Of a stretch of DNA of 64,000 bases, positions 23,471 through 34,280 are shown piece after piece. The DNA is taken from positions 50,662,275 through 50,726,274 of the forward strand of contig CM034233.1 in the NCBI GenBank assembly GCA_019916065.1, read 5' to 3'. Each line of letters begins with the position of its first letter. The first letter of the stretch is position 1. This stretch comes from Vitellaria paradoxa (taxonomy: Eukaryota > Streptophyta > Magnoliopsida > Ericales > Sapotaceae). Below the pieces are notes generated by a model that was given only the letters and a program-made list of their open reading frames with translations, made no database searches and was not told the origin of the DNA. Made by a program: the position numbers and the translations under genes.

Positions 23471-23839
23471 ATGGCTTCAATCAAGAACAATGGACTGTGC
23501 TATTCAAGGGATTTGTGCAATGCAAAGAATAGGTTTAGGGACAACACTATTCTAGTTTTGGAGATGGGATTTTGTGGATTAATGAGAAATCCCAGAAGGT
23601 TGAAACAAGGGTTCATAATGAAAGCAAATAATGGTGGGGGTGGTCTGGATACGGTGAATGGAAGAAAAGTGAATGGGATTGCTGTAAAACAAAGCAAAGT
23701 CTATGAACTGGTTCATCCTTGGCTCCATGGAAGGTTTGTGGAGGACACAGAATTCCCATATTCACAACAAATAAAGTTTCCTCTAATCAGATTCACAACA
23801 AATAGTAGTCATCCAGACACAGAATTCCCATGTTTCTAA
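23471..23839 (+). CDS. 122-codon ORF of unknown function, candidate captured host exon
   Basis: The frame starts MASIKNNGLCYSRDLCNAKN and continues through LVLEMGFCGLMRNPRRLKQG, NNGGGGLDTVNGRKVNG and VYELVHPWLHGRFVEDTEFP. Composition is balanced, with little low complexity, unlike the simple-repeat frames elsewhere in the window. The Ser/Asn-rich start with basic residues and few acids, then a glycine stretch, looks like the N-terminal targeting region of a nuclear-encoded plastid protein. I do not recognise the family. The last part repeats a phrase: ACACAGAATTCCCAT occurs at 23746 and 23818, so the true exon may end near 23745. It lies inside a CACTA element and on the strand opposite to its transposase, which fits transduplication of a host gene fragment. 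No TATA box or downstream exon could be assigned. Confidence 0.4.
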   Translation: MASIKNNGLCYSRDLCNAKNRFRDNTILVLEMGFCGLMRNPRRLKQGFIMKANNGGGGLDTVNGRKVNGIAVKQSKVYELVHPWLHGRFVEDTEFPYSQQIKFPLIRFTTNSSHPDTEFPCF

Positions 23840-23999
23840 TCACAAATTACAAAGTTTACAAGATTTAATCATTATTTCTCTCACAATCTCAAGCTTTTCC
23901 ACTAAATTTATTACTCTTGTTTTCCCGATCCACTATTTTCACAAAATAACCTAACAATAATAAGTTTAATTTAAATATACTCCACCCGTGCCTTTTTAA

Positions 24000-24235
24000 T
24001 TCAATATATATTCAAAATTGGGCTGCCCGATAATGGCGCCTGGCGACAGCTGACGAAGGCCGGTGTCTGGATGCTAGCGTCAGCCGGGGAAGAGGCTGCT
24101 ATGGCGTAGGGAGCTGGGTTAATCATGGATCTATGCTTGGCCCGGCCAGCAGCTACTCCTGCTCAGTGATGGACTGTTCTGAAGGCTTGGTTAAACGGCT
24201 GACTGCTTACGATAACTAGGGCATAATATTTTAAA
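24000..24235. other. GC-rich island, origin unknown
   Basis: A block rich in G and C (for example CTGGCGACAGCTGACGAAGG and GGCCCGGCCAGCAGC) stands out between very AT-rich flanks. It has no long open frame and no motif I recognise. It may be a second captured fragment or the core of a nested element. Confidence 0.4.
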
Positions 24236-24363
24236 ATTTTTCAATTTGATCGATTCGCATACGAATTAATTAATGGATTATTTCATTTTAAAATATTCAA
24301 TTTAATTGATTCACAAACTGAATTAATTAAAGATTTATTTCACCAACATACTTTATAAGTTTA

Positions 24364-25560
24364 CTAGCAATTACCCGTGCCTAAAGGCATAGAAATGTAA
24401 TTTAGCGTGTAAATAACTTAAATTTAAATTTATAAAGCAAACTTACATTAATAAAAGTGTAAAACTAACTTATAAAAATAAAAATCATTAATCAAAAGAG
24501 ATTAAAGTATAAAATTTTATTATTTATTACAAACATTATCACATTTTTTAAAATATTAATTTAAAATCTTTTATATAAAAAATATTAAAAAATATGAAAA
24601 GAGGGACAAAAAAAAAATAATTCTCACCATTTAACAAATTCAACCGTTGAAAATACCACAAATTCAAAATTTTAAACTTTTATTATATAAATGACATTTT
24701 TTATTTAAAAAGTATTAAAAAATATGGGAAGAGTGAGAGAAAAAGAGAAATAATGCTAACCATTTAACAAATTCAATAGCAGAAAATTTTAAACTTCTAA
24801 CCATTTAAAAAAAGTGTAAAATAACCTATAAAAATAAAAATCATTAATCAAAAGATATTAAAGTATAAAATTTTATTATTTATTACAAACATTATCACAT
24901 TTTTTAAAATATTAATTCAAAATATTTAATATAAAAATATTAAAAAAATATGAGAAGAGGAAGAGAAAAAAATAATTCTGACTATTTAACAAATTCAACA
25001 GTTGAAAATATCTCAAATTCAGAATTTTAAACTTTTTTATTATATAAATGACATTTTTTATATAAAAAGTATTAAAAAATATGGAAAGAGTGAGAGAAAA
25101 AGAAAAATAATTCTAACCATTTAACAAATTCAATAGCAGAAAATTTTAAACTTCCTTATTATATAAATGACACATTGTGTTAAAGTGTATGTATTTAAAA
25201 TTTAAGCTTTAAGAACATTTGGATGTGACGTTTATGTGCATGTCGAGCCGGCATACTGCAGTTTTAAAGTATATTAATCACATTCAAAAAAATTTTAAAT
25301 TTTTAAAAAATTAATAAAAATCTACAAAATTAAAAAATTAAAAAAATAAAAATAATTTTGTAATCACATTTTAAAAAATCTTGATATAAAGTGATTGAAA
25401 AGACAATTAAAGTGGGAAGAAAAAGAAAAAAATAATTCAAACCATTAAATAAATTCATTAATTAAAAAATGCCAAATTCCAATTCTTTTGCCTGTGCTTA
25501 AATGTACAAAAATATAATTTAATGTATAAAGCCCGTGCAAAGTACGGACTGCTCAGTATA
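24364..25560 (-). mobile_element. Possible Helitron-like element, degenerate
   Basis: Read on the minus strand, an end reads GCCTTTAGGCACGGG, then TAATTG and CTAG followed by T (CTAG at 24364-24367). A short hairpin, then CTAG before a T, is the 3' terminus of Helitrons. A second CCCGTGC box occurs at about 25531 (GCCCGTGCAAAGTACGGAC). The matching 5' TC end was not found and the interior is AT-rich noncoding, so this is tentative. Confidence 0.3.
24450..25165. repeat. Tandem duplication, ~357-bp units
   Basis: AAAATAAAAATCATTAATCA, then AAAG, occurs at about 24475 and 24832, each followed by the same order of blocks (TATTTATTACAAACATTATC, AATATTAAAAAATATG, CATTTAACAAATTCAA twice). Differences between units are small indels and substitutions. 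Confidence 0.75.
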
Positions 25561-26490
25561 GTCTTTCATTTTCATGTTACGTATATAACTGGCACATCAA
25601 TTGATATATTTTAATTAGATTTAATAAATATATTTCATGTCAATTTAATTTAATTATATTATTTATTAAATTAAATTAAATTAATTATGATATTTATTAA
25701 AAATAATTTAATAAAATATATTTTATATTAAACAAATTAAATTAAATTAAATTATTAAATATATTAACTAATTTAAATTATTTAATATAATTTTAATATT
25801 TATTGAAAATTTCAATAATATATATATCATAATAATTTAAAATGAATGAATGAATGAATTATTTATTTAATTTAAAAACTATTTAATTTAATTTAATTAT
25901 GCAGTAAAAAAAATTAATTAATGAATAATATACATATTAACTATAATATGATACAATAAAACTAAATAATTCACTGTAATATGATACAATAAAAATAGAC
26001 AAAGTGTTAAAATTGACAAAATATTTGCAATAGAAAATGTAGAATAAAAAGATTTTTTTATTACGTTTTTCTACTTAAGTTTACATTTTTTTAAAAACAA
26101 AAAAATATAAACAGATTTAACAAATATTTTTCTGTTGTCAGTTTATAAAAATTTATAAACATAAATAGAAATTTTAATTTAAATGTTTAATTTCAATAAA
26201 ATTTTAAAGAGTATTAAAATCTAAAAATATAATTAAAAAAATTAATTAACTTTGTCTATTAGGTATCCATCTATTGTTTAGTATTATCATATTTTTTTAA
26301 ATGTTAGTTTAAAAAAATTTATATTTTTGTGCCTTTATTTTATATTTTTGTGCCTTTAAATAAAAATAATAAAAAATATTATTTTCTATGCCTTAAAACC
26401 CCCCACCCCTGTAAAAAAAAATTATTAATCAAAAGATATCAAATTTTGGAAAATATTAAATTAAAATTTTTTATAAAAAAATATTATCAC
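25166..26490. other. AT-rich noncoding interior of the CACTA element
   Basis: Extremely AT-rich with TTAAAT-type simple motifs. Open frames here (for example 26329-26547) are compositional and show no domain. Confidence 0.6.
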
Positions 26491-26494
26491 ATTT

Positions 26495-26940
26495 TTAATA
26501 TTAATGTAATAATATTTGTAACAAATAATAAAATTTTACACCTATTTTGATTAGTAATTTTTATTTTTAAAAGTTATTTTTATAATTTTTCTTATAAATT
26601 TAAAAAACAAATTTACATTTGAGTTATTTTTAAGTCAAATTATATTTTTGTATCTTTATTTAAATTTAAATTTTATATTTTAAAATTTAAAATTAAAATT
26701 AAAATATTATTTTAAATAAAAAATTATTTTTGTGTCTTGATAATAATATTTGTAACAAATAATAAAATTTTACACCTTTTTTGATTAGTAATTTTTATTT
26801 TTATAAGTTATTTTTATAATTTTTCATATAAAATAAAAAAATAAATTTACATTTGAATTATTTGTAAGTCAAATTATATTTTTGTATTTTTATTTAAATT
26901 TAAATTTTATATTTTAAAATTTAAAATTTAAATTTAAATT
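26495..26940. repeat. Two direct copies of a block inverted relative to the 24.45-25.16 kb repeat
   Basis: TATTTGTAACAAATAATAAA, then ATTTTACACC, begins at about 26513 and again at about 26750, each followed by TTTGATTAGTAATTTTTATT. The reverse complement of this block matches the AAAATAAAAATCATTAATCA to TATTTATTACAAACATT stretch at 24475 and 24832. Together they make a large, loose inverted repeat inside the CACTA element. Confidence 0.65.
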
Positions 26941-26992
26941 AAAATATTATTTTAACTAAAAAATTATTTTCGTGTCTTGAAAACCTCTCATT

Positions 26993-27290
26993 TTTGTGCC
27001 TTGAAACCCTCACCCGCCCCAACCCAATCCCATCTCTCTCTTGCACTCTCTCTCTCCCCTGTGCCCTCGGCCCCACCCTGTCTATACCCCGGGCCCCACT
27101 CCCACTCCCTCTCCCTCCCCCATCTCCTTCTCTCTCACACTCACTCTTTCTCCCTTGCACCCCTGGCCCCACCCCCTCTCCTTCCCCCCATCTCCCTCTC
27201 TCTCACTCACTCTCTTTCTCCCCTGCACCCCCAGCCCCACCCCCTCTCCCTCTCCGTCTCCCCCAGCTCTCACTCTGCTCTCTGTCTCAG
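26993..27290. repeat. CT/CCCC-rich imperfect repeat block
   Basis: Three units of about 90-100 bp share CCTTGCACCCCTGGCCCCAC-type phrases followed by CCCTCTCCTTCCCC and CTCTCTCACTCACTCTC. Open frames on both strands (S/P/L or G/R/E-rich) are composition artefacts. Blocks of the same sort lie near the terminus of the other two CACTA elements, so this may be the transposase leader region. Confidence 0.75.
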
Positions 27291-27348
27291 ATTGACACGC
27301 ACATAAATGTCCAATCACAAGTGAATATAGATTGTTTTATACATAGGT

Positions 27349-27694
27349 GGCGTTTGGTAGCATAATTTTTTGTATTTTTTGTAATTTTTAGTCAAAAGTT
27401 GCTAATTGTAATTTTAGATTTTTTTTTGTGAAACAACTTGCAATTTTTAGCAACTTTTTGCAACTTTTGGATATTTGGTAAAATTTTTGGCAATATTTAA
27501 TAATTTTTAGAAACTTTTGAGTGTTTGGTAAAATTTTAACAAATTTTAGCAACTTTTTGTGTGTTTAGTGAAACTTTAAGTGGAACAAATTACTGTAACA
27601 AAGTAAAAAAGTGGTAAAAGTTAAGGTTTCACCAAACGCTCAACTTGCAACTTTTAGTAAATTTTTGCACTTTTGCGTGCTACCAAACAGGACC
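27349..27694. mobile_element. Candidate hAT-type MITE nested in the CACTA element
   Basis: The left end GGTGGCGTTTGGTAGCA and right end TGCTACCAAACAGGACC are imperfect inverted repeats (core GTTTGGTAGCA). The interior is made of short variants of TTTTAGCAACTTTTTG and TTTGGTAAAATTTT, as in many hAT MITEs. No 8-bp target duplication could be confirmed. Confidence 0.55.
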
Positions 27695-27739
27695 TTAAAT
27701 TTCAGAAATTTTATAAAATCATTAAGAGTATATATATTC

Positions 27740-28490
27740 CTGATAGATTACCAACCGATTACCAATAGATTCCTAACTGAAAAATCCAGTTGATATTTTG
27801 GTTAGTACACTTTTTTCGCTTGATTACCAACGGATTAGCAACAAATTACCTACCGACCATATTACTAACCGCTAAAGGCCGTGGTTAATGTAGTTGGTAA
27901 ATATTTACACTTTATTACCAACGGATTACCAACCGATAACCAACCAAATAAATTAACACCCAATACCGTCGGTTGGTAATTTGATTCCTAAACATATTCT
28001 CGATGCATTGCTGTCCAATTACCAACGGAATACCAACTAAACACCAACTAAATAAATTACCAACCAACCTACAAGTTGGCAATGCGGTTGGTATCAATTT
28101 GCCCATCAGGTGATTACATGACCAACCGAACATCGCGGTTGGTAATGCAGTTGGTAATAATTTAACCATCAAGTTACCAACCGAAAGACCAACCGAAACA
28201 TCTAACAACTACACTATTTAGTGGGTAATCCGTTGGTAATTTGGTGGAAAAAATCTTCCCGCCAGATTATCAACTAGTTGTAAATAGTTGGTGATCGGTT
28301 GGTAAAAATTTTCCCGCCAATATACCAACCGATTACCAACCGAAAATTTACCAACTGAATTGGATCAGCCGCTAAGGAGTTGATAATTATCTAAATTTTA
28401 GCAATTTTTACATCGATTGGTAATGTGTTGGTATTTACCAACCGATTATATTCGGTCGGTAATAGTTAGTTAGTAATTAGCTTTTTTCTA
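27740..28490. repeat. Right subterminal repeat array of the central CACTA element
   Basis: More than twenty ATTACCAAC / GTTGGTAAT motifs, many as ACCAACCGA or TCGGTTGGTAA, fill the last 750 bp before the terminal inverted repeat. The array is over twice as long as that at the left end. Open frames across it simply reflect the motif period. Confidence 0.88.
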
Positions 28491-28499
28491 GTAGTGGTA

Positions 28500-28828
28500 G
28501 CACAAAATTGTGTCACACAAGATTGACATATCTCATCAATAATAACATCGTCACCCAAAGTCGAAGAGATGGTAGAAGGAACTCCTATTTTCTCTATCTC
28601 CAATTTCAAGTCGTGCATATAATCATATGATATAAAATAATGAATCACCAATATCAAATAAAATGAATACCTAAGTACTGAAGAAAAGAAATATACACTA
28701 GATAACTAATGTGCCATTAGTTTTAGCTGACTTAGGCTCTTGTACACACCCCAAAGCATATACTAATCCTTGGGCCCTATTATTTTCACAGCCTTTGTTT
28801 TCACCTTTGTTCCTTTGTTGATTCTAAC
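28500..28828. other. DNA flanking the CACTA element, unassigned
   Basis: This should be continuous with the Ty3/gypsy RT remnant at 17080-18003 before the CACTA insertion. A short minus-strand open frame (28466-28657) partly overlaps the CACTA end; I could not match its sequence to a gypsy domain. Confidence 0.4.
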
Positions 28829-29342
28829 TAGGGGTGTGCATGAGTTAGTTCAGTTCACGTTTATACTTAGCCTAGCATTGAACCAATTTTTTTCAATCCT
28901 TGAAATTTGGATTCAAAATCGAATCGATTTCAACCTACAACCAAATTGTACTAAATCGAAAATATCAAATTAGGTTAGTTTTTGGGTTGGCCCAGGTTGG
29001 GTTGGGTCAATTTAGCCCTGATCGACTTATATATTTTATAACATTCAGTTCAATTTTTGAGTTATTGATGATTTTAAATATTATATTATGTATAATTATA
29101 TGTTGCATATCATATTTTTGGGATTGGTTCAAGTTGAGTTATTTATTATTCAAGCTTTGGTTTGGTTCAGTTCAATTTGGTCTGTTCATTTGTCTACTAA
29201 CGAGAGAACTGAACTGAAAATATTGGGTTGCTAATTTTTTAACCTAAAATCGAACCGATTTTAGTACAGACCTAATCAACTTGAACCAAAGTGGTTAAAC
29301 TGGTTCAGTTTCCAAGTTGTTTAGTTTTTTGGTACACCCATA
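28829..29342. mobile_element. hAT-type MITE with 8-bp target duplication
   Basis: The element starts TAGGGGTGTGCA and ends TACACCCATA (reverse complement TATGGGTGTA). It is flanked by ATTCTAAC (28821-28828) and ATCCTAAC (29343-29350), an 8-bp duplication with one mismatch, the length expected for hAT. The 514-bp interior is full of TTCGGTT/TTCAGTT and AACCGA-like short motifs seen in widespread plant elements of this kind. It has no coding capacity. Confidence 0.75.
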
Positions 29343-29350
29343 ATCCTAAC

Positions 29351-31825
29351 TATACTGTAGCATATTCTTTAGTGGTTGATCTGGTCACTTATACACTTGT
29401 TGCAGTCCCTAAGACCTTAATCCTTGTTGTAGCCCTTAATTCCTTGGTTAAGGCTAAAAATGATAAGGGACTGTATATTAATCTTATGAAAATCTATCTA
29501 TTCCAAACAATGAGCATGCTGCTCCAATATACCTATGCTGCTGGCAGTGGAAAACAAACCCTGGGACCTAGAAGATGCCCTTCATGTTTTTGCTGAGGAA
29601 GCTACTACTGTTGTTAGTGTTGGAATTGCCCCTAAAAGTTCCTAGACTATTGATACTATTGTCAAGTGTTGTGCCTGTGATTTATCTGCCTATCTTTGCC
29701 TGCCTATCCTTCATATGAGGATGGGCCAAACTCTTTATCCATTTTTTTTTTTTTTTAATCCATAATCTCTGATCCTTGAATCTTAACCATATCTATCATT
29801 TTTGCCTTTATAGCCAATGCTGCTTTAACCACTTGGGAGTTAGTGGTGCACATTATCCTGAATATCGTTTTTTTTTTTTTTTTTTTCGGAAAGTTCAGAT
29901 TTTATAAAGTAGATTTACAAACCTATTACTTATGACTTTTAAAATTTCTAAATTTTTGAAAAAAATTTCTTTGGATTAAATTCCTAATATTCCAAGGCTT
30001 CACTTGCTAAGTGAATGGTGGAATTGGATGAGATTACTAAACTTATAGGAAAATTTTATATTTACGAATATTATGTTTATTAAAAAGTAGAACGAGAGAT
30101 GAAGTTAGTTTCAATGTTGAATTGAATTATTCATAAGACTACAGAGAAAGCACACATTGCATGTGTTACAATAATTCTTCTTCTCAAAATTTTCTTATTT
30201 CACTTCTTATTTTTTGCCCATTGTTTTTTTATTCCTACAAATAAATTATAGGATAGAAAGTTAGAAAGAGAAGTTTATAAGTTAAGTATGAGTTAAAAAA
30301 GAGTATTTATGGTACAAAAGATTGAATAAAGTTTCACAAAAAGAGAAATACCAATATTGGTTCTTCCTAATATTATAATGGATGTATATAATATGACGCA
30401 TATATATTTTGGTTAAATATATAATTTTGGCTTTATAATTACTAAGTGAATGTGATTTAATTTGATAATCAATAGTGATAGCTTCAATCGATTTGAACCT
30501 AAATTGAAAATCTTGGTGGGTAAAACAAAAATGTAAAGGATGGTGTGATAATCAAGAGTAATTAGATTTTCAAATAAGGAAAAAACAAATTTAGCAAGTT
30601 CGTATATTTTAATGCAATTAGTATTAAGTAATAATATTAATATGTATTAAATTAAGCAGTTTGTAGGTATTTATGATTTTTATAAGGATATTTTTGTCCA
30701 AAAAAAGTTCAGGGTTTCATGCTTTTACATAGTGTTAAAATAAAATAAAAAATAAATAAAATAAATTATAAAGTTTGCAGGTATCTATTATTGTATAAGG
30801 ATATTTTTGTCCAAATATTTTTTAGTTATTTATGATTTTATATAGTGGTGAGCTTGTAGATAATTATGATTTTTATAAGGACATATCTATCAAAAAATAT
30901 TTTCAAATATTTGCACTCTTATTTAGTATTAAAATAAATAAATCATGGAATTTGTAGGTATTTATAATTTTGGTGAAGATATTTTCGTTCAACAAATTTT
31001 TTTCAAATATTCATGCTTTTGTATAGTATTAAAATAAGAGAAAATAAAATTATCTTTACAAAAAATCAAATACATGGGAGGTCAAGGTATGACTGGCTAT
31101 CCCATCTACAAGTTTTAATATTGTCCGATTTTGGAGCTAGAAACCAATTGTTTGCTTTTTAAAGATCAACTTTAGCATTTTTTTTTTTGTTGACTTTGTG
31201 ATATGTATGAGAGACAAATACTGTAATTTTGTTTGTCCTTTCTTTCATTTTAAATTTTTTTATCCAAGACAGCCATATACATGGGTATATATGAGACACA
31301 TACTTCAATTCTGGATGCATTATCTCTATCCAGATCATGCATAGATAAGTGTCTCGTTATTCAACCAATTCTATTAATCAAAATCAAACTGTGCAGTGGC
31401 TTTACCTTATCTTTGCCTTCGAACCCACAAGTCCCATGCTATTCAAGTCAAAGCTAGAGCTTTTGCACATTTTCACTAATTCGTAAACACCATATGATAA
31501 AAGCATAGAGCTTTCACGCATCTTCATTAATTCAAGGATAAAGCCTAGAGCTTTTGCAAACCTTTATTAATTCATAAGATGGATAAGCCTCAATTCGTAG
31601 AGTTTGGCTCTCACAATTGATCAACTTCTTTCTTTTTTTTTTTTTTTTTTTTTTTCATTTTTTTGGTGGGAAGATGGAATCCAAGACTACTTAGGTCACA
31701 TTTTGTAATGACACTAATTTCGTATTTTGTTATTTATATATTTTGGGGTGTATTGTGTTGTTTTGTGGGGTTATTTGAATTTTGGTTGAGTCATTTGGTT
31801 AAAGGTTAGTTTAAATTTCAACAAT
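29351..31825. other. Noncoding repeat-derived DNA, no gene recognised
   Basis: The first ~370 bp have balanced composition and could be a remnant of coding DNA, but no family is recognisable. T runs at 29741-29757, 29868-29886 and 31632-31654 could be the A-tails of minus-strand LINE or SINE insertions. No clear gene is present. Confidence 0.5.
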
Positions 31826-34280
31826 GATTGAATTTTGGCTCAACATTTAGAATTTTTCAGATTTTAGGGTTGGCATGTGTAAGAATTGTTCTCTATCATG
31901 CGCATGACCTGGAAGTGGGGCTGTCTTATGTGCACAAAAGGTTCTTTGACGTGTGCACATGTGGTGTTTGTTACTCCCGTGCACATAGCACCCTCTTTCT
32001 CATGCACACGACTTGTTCAGATATTTTCAACAAATCTCACGTACCAGCTTCTTACCTTATACATTTGTACGTGTATGTATACGGCTAATCTATTGAAACT
32101 TCCCACGTGTATTCAGTTCCTTCTTTAGCTCTCTTGTCATTGACTTCCATCTCCATTGCTTCATTATGAAATCTTGGTTTGGTTTGAGAGTGTGTCTTGG
32201 TTCTATTTTAGTTTTAAAACAAGAGAATAGATGGAAAGAGCTAGCTATGTGTGGTCGGTGATTTTGAGGTTAAACATAGGTGAGTTTGTGAGATTGTTAT
32301 GGTTGGGTTCATGGCCTAGTAGTGGTGTCTTGGTTGCAATAGAGAGGTAGTAGTGGTTCGTGGTTTGAGGTTAAGCAAGCTTGGGTTAGTTATGCATATG
32401 AGCTAGAACTAAGAATATATAGGTTTACTGACTGTAAGTCAGTTATGCATACAAGGGGCTTACTTCTAGATGCATGGTAGCAGGTTTAGGGTTGATATAC
32501 ACACAAGACTTGTTCCTGTGTACACATAATAGATGGTGAAGGTTTGACGTGTGCACAAGATTCTAACCCACGTGCGTACAACTGTTAAGGGAGCCTAGGC
32601 ATGAGCATGGGATTCATCCTGTGTGCACACAACCGAGCTCTAGTTTGGTTTTTTTACTTCTTTTTTAGATCAAATGTACAATTAAGGAAATTGGTACTCA
32701 TTTTGATTATTTAACTGAAAATGTTATATTTTGTGAGATATATAGGATATTGAGAATGATATGATGAGTTAAGCTTGATAATGAGAAGTTAGGAGATGAG
32801 GTGTGGGTTGTATGTGGCATTTGGAACTTGGGTTCTAATTAAACTATTAATTGAGATTTATTTTTGAATGGTTAAGATGTGATTGTATTTGGATATGAGA
32901 TTTTTTGCTGTTATAGAGTTTAGTAATTGATTTTGAGTCAAGAGGCACTAAAAAGTAGAAGGTATATGTACATAGATTGAGAGTCTCTAGACCTATGCAA
33001 AGTTTGAACTTTGTATCCACTAGGCTAATATCCTACGAAGCAATACAAATGGTCGAGAGCATACTTATTTCTTTAGTTAAGACCAAAGATGCAAAAATGC
33101 CTACAATCACATATGTCCACTGCTCTAGTATGAACATAAATACCGAGGAATGGTGCGTTGATGATTGGACCTCGTTGCCACAGGTCAATCATGCAAAGTA
33201 CCTACCCATATTTTTGCGTGTGTTGTTGATGTGATGTTTTACAGTTATAGTTTATCTATAAATATATATACACATTGTTTATGATGGTGTTGATGGTTAC
33301 TATGGTGATTATGTGGATAAATTTATAATGATGATGATAATAATGATGTTAAACGTTATGTGTATTATTAAATTGTAAGATGCAAGTTTATGATAGAGGT
33401 GTGATAGGTGTCATGACCAAATCTACACGACTAGTTGACAAGTGCGAGTCATGAGTATTTATTGCAATATGGTATGTTTGAGACTACCCAAATGTGAAAA
33501 AGTATGCTTTTATTTAAAAATAAGACCTTGATTACAGAGATTGGGAGTCATCGCCCGACACTTTCAAAATGACTTTGTTGAAAAACTCAAGTTTTAATTC
33601 TGGTTTAAAATGTTTTGATTTATGTTTTTGTAAAATATGGTAAAATGTTGTTTTTAGTGATTCTCGACTCGTCTGTGCAAATAGAGATATTAGATTTTAG
33701 GGTTTGGCTATGCATGGAAATCGTTACGCTTGGATACCTAAGGATATCCAATCCCTTTCCACTCTTTGTAATCATAATCTCACAGAATAATGCTCAATTA
33801 TAATAATTAATGCAATACAAAATATAATTGCAAATGATGGATGAAAAGTGTGATGGTCAAGCCTAGCTCGTGTGCGCGAGTGTAATGTTTGCCTACTTGG
33901 TAATAATGCACCATAGGGGCATGCTGGATAGATGCTAAATTCAAATTAAATGCTAAGTCTACTTCTAGTTCCCACTGAAGATAAGATTTGCACTTAGAAG
34001 CTATGTTAAAATAGGTACATAGACTTACGTAGTCTTTGTGAATATATGTGTGTGTGTACTAGGAATGAAGCGAATATTGAAATATGGTCTATGAAGACCT
34101 ATGTGACTAGACTCAAGCTATGTGCTTGAGCTATCTACATACCATATGAAGAGATTAGGTCAACATTGTTCAGACTTAAGGTGGTTTGATATGTCTATGC
34201 AGTGTTGGATGTATGTTAGAGCCTTGCTCTAAGTATTAGTTTGCACCTCATGCAAATGTGATATGTTGATGTGTAATTGC
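31826..34280. other. Anonymous repeat DNA, probably old LTR-retrotransposon material
   Basis: The stretch at 31880-32640 repeats variants of GTGTGCAC and ACACGTGTGCAC, and 33410-33830 has phrases common in long plant LTRs. Open frames are short and unrelated to known domains. ATG/GAT microsatellite-like sequence lies near 33280-33350. Confidence 0.45.

Larger units (their letters stand above)
18004..28496 (-). mobile_element. CACTA (En/Spm) transposon with both ends and 3-bp target duplication
   Basis: The left end is CACTACTAGAAAAAGGCTGA and the right end, reverse-complemented, is CACTACTAGAAAAAAGCTAA: near-identical inverted repeats. The flanking triplet is GTA on both sides (18001-18003 and 28497-28499), the 3-bp duplication expected for CACTA. 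Inside each end are many ACCAACCGA / TTGGTAAT subterminal copies. The minus strand carries a TNPA-like gene and the C-terminal part of a TNP2-like transposase; the N-terminal transposase half is missing, so the copy is non-autonomous. Length is 10,493 bp, enlarged by AT-rich filler, possible nested elements and a possible captured host exon. Confidence 0.92.

Noticed and set aside
26939..27365. Proline/serine-rich protein genes
   Set aside because: Frames open on both strands of the same CT/CCCC-rich repeat; compositional.
27740..28490. CRISPR-like array because of regular short repeats
   Set aside because: Repeats are short, in both orientations, irregularly spaced, and located at a CACTA terminus in plant DNA.
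29351..29720. Host gene exon next to the MITE
   Set aside because: Balanced composition and a 101-codon frame, but no recognisable family, no splice signals in a consistent order, and several stops.
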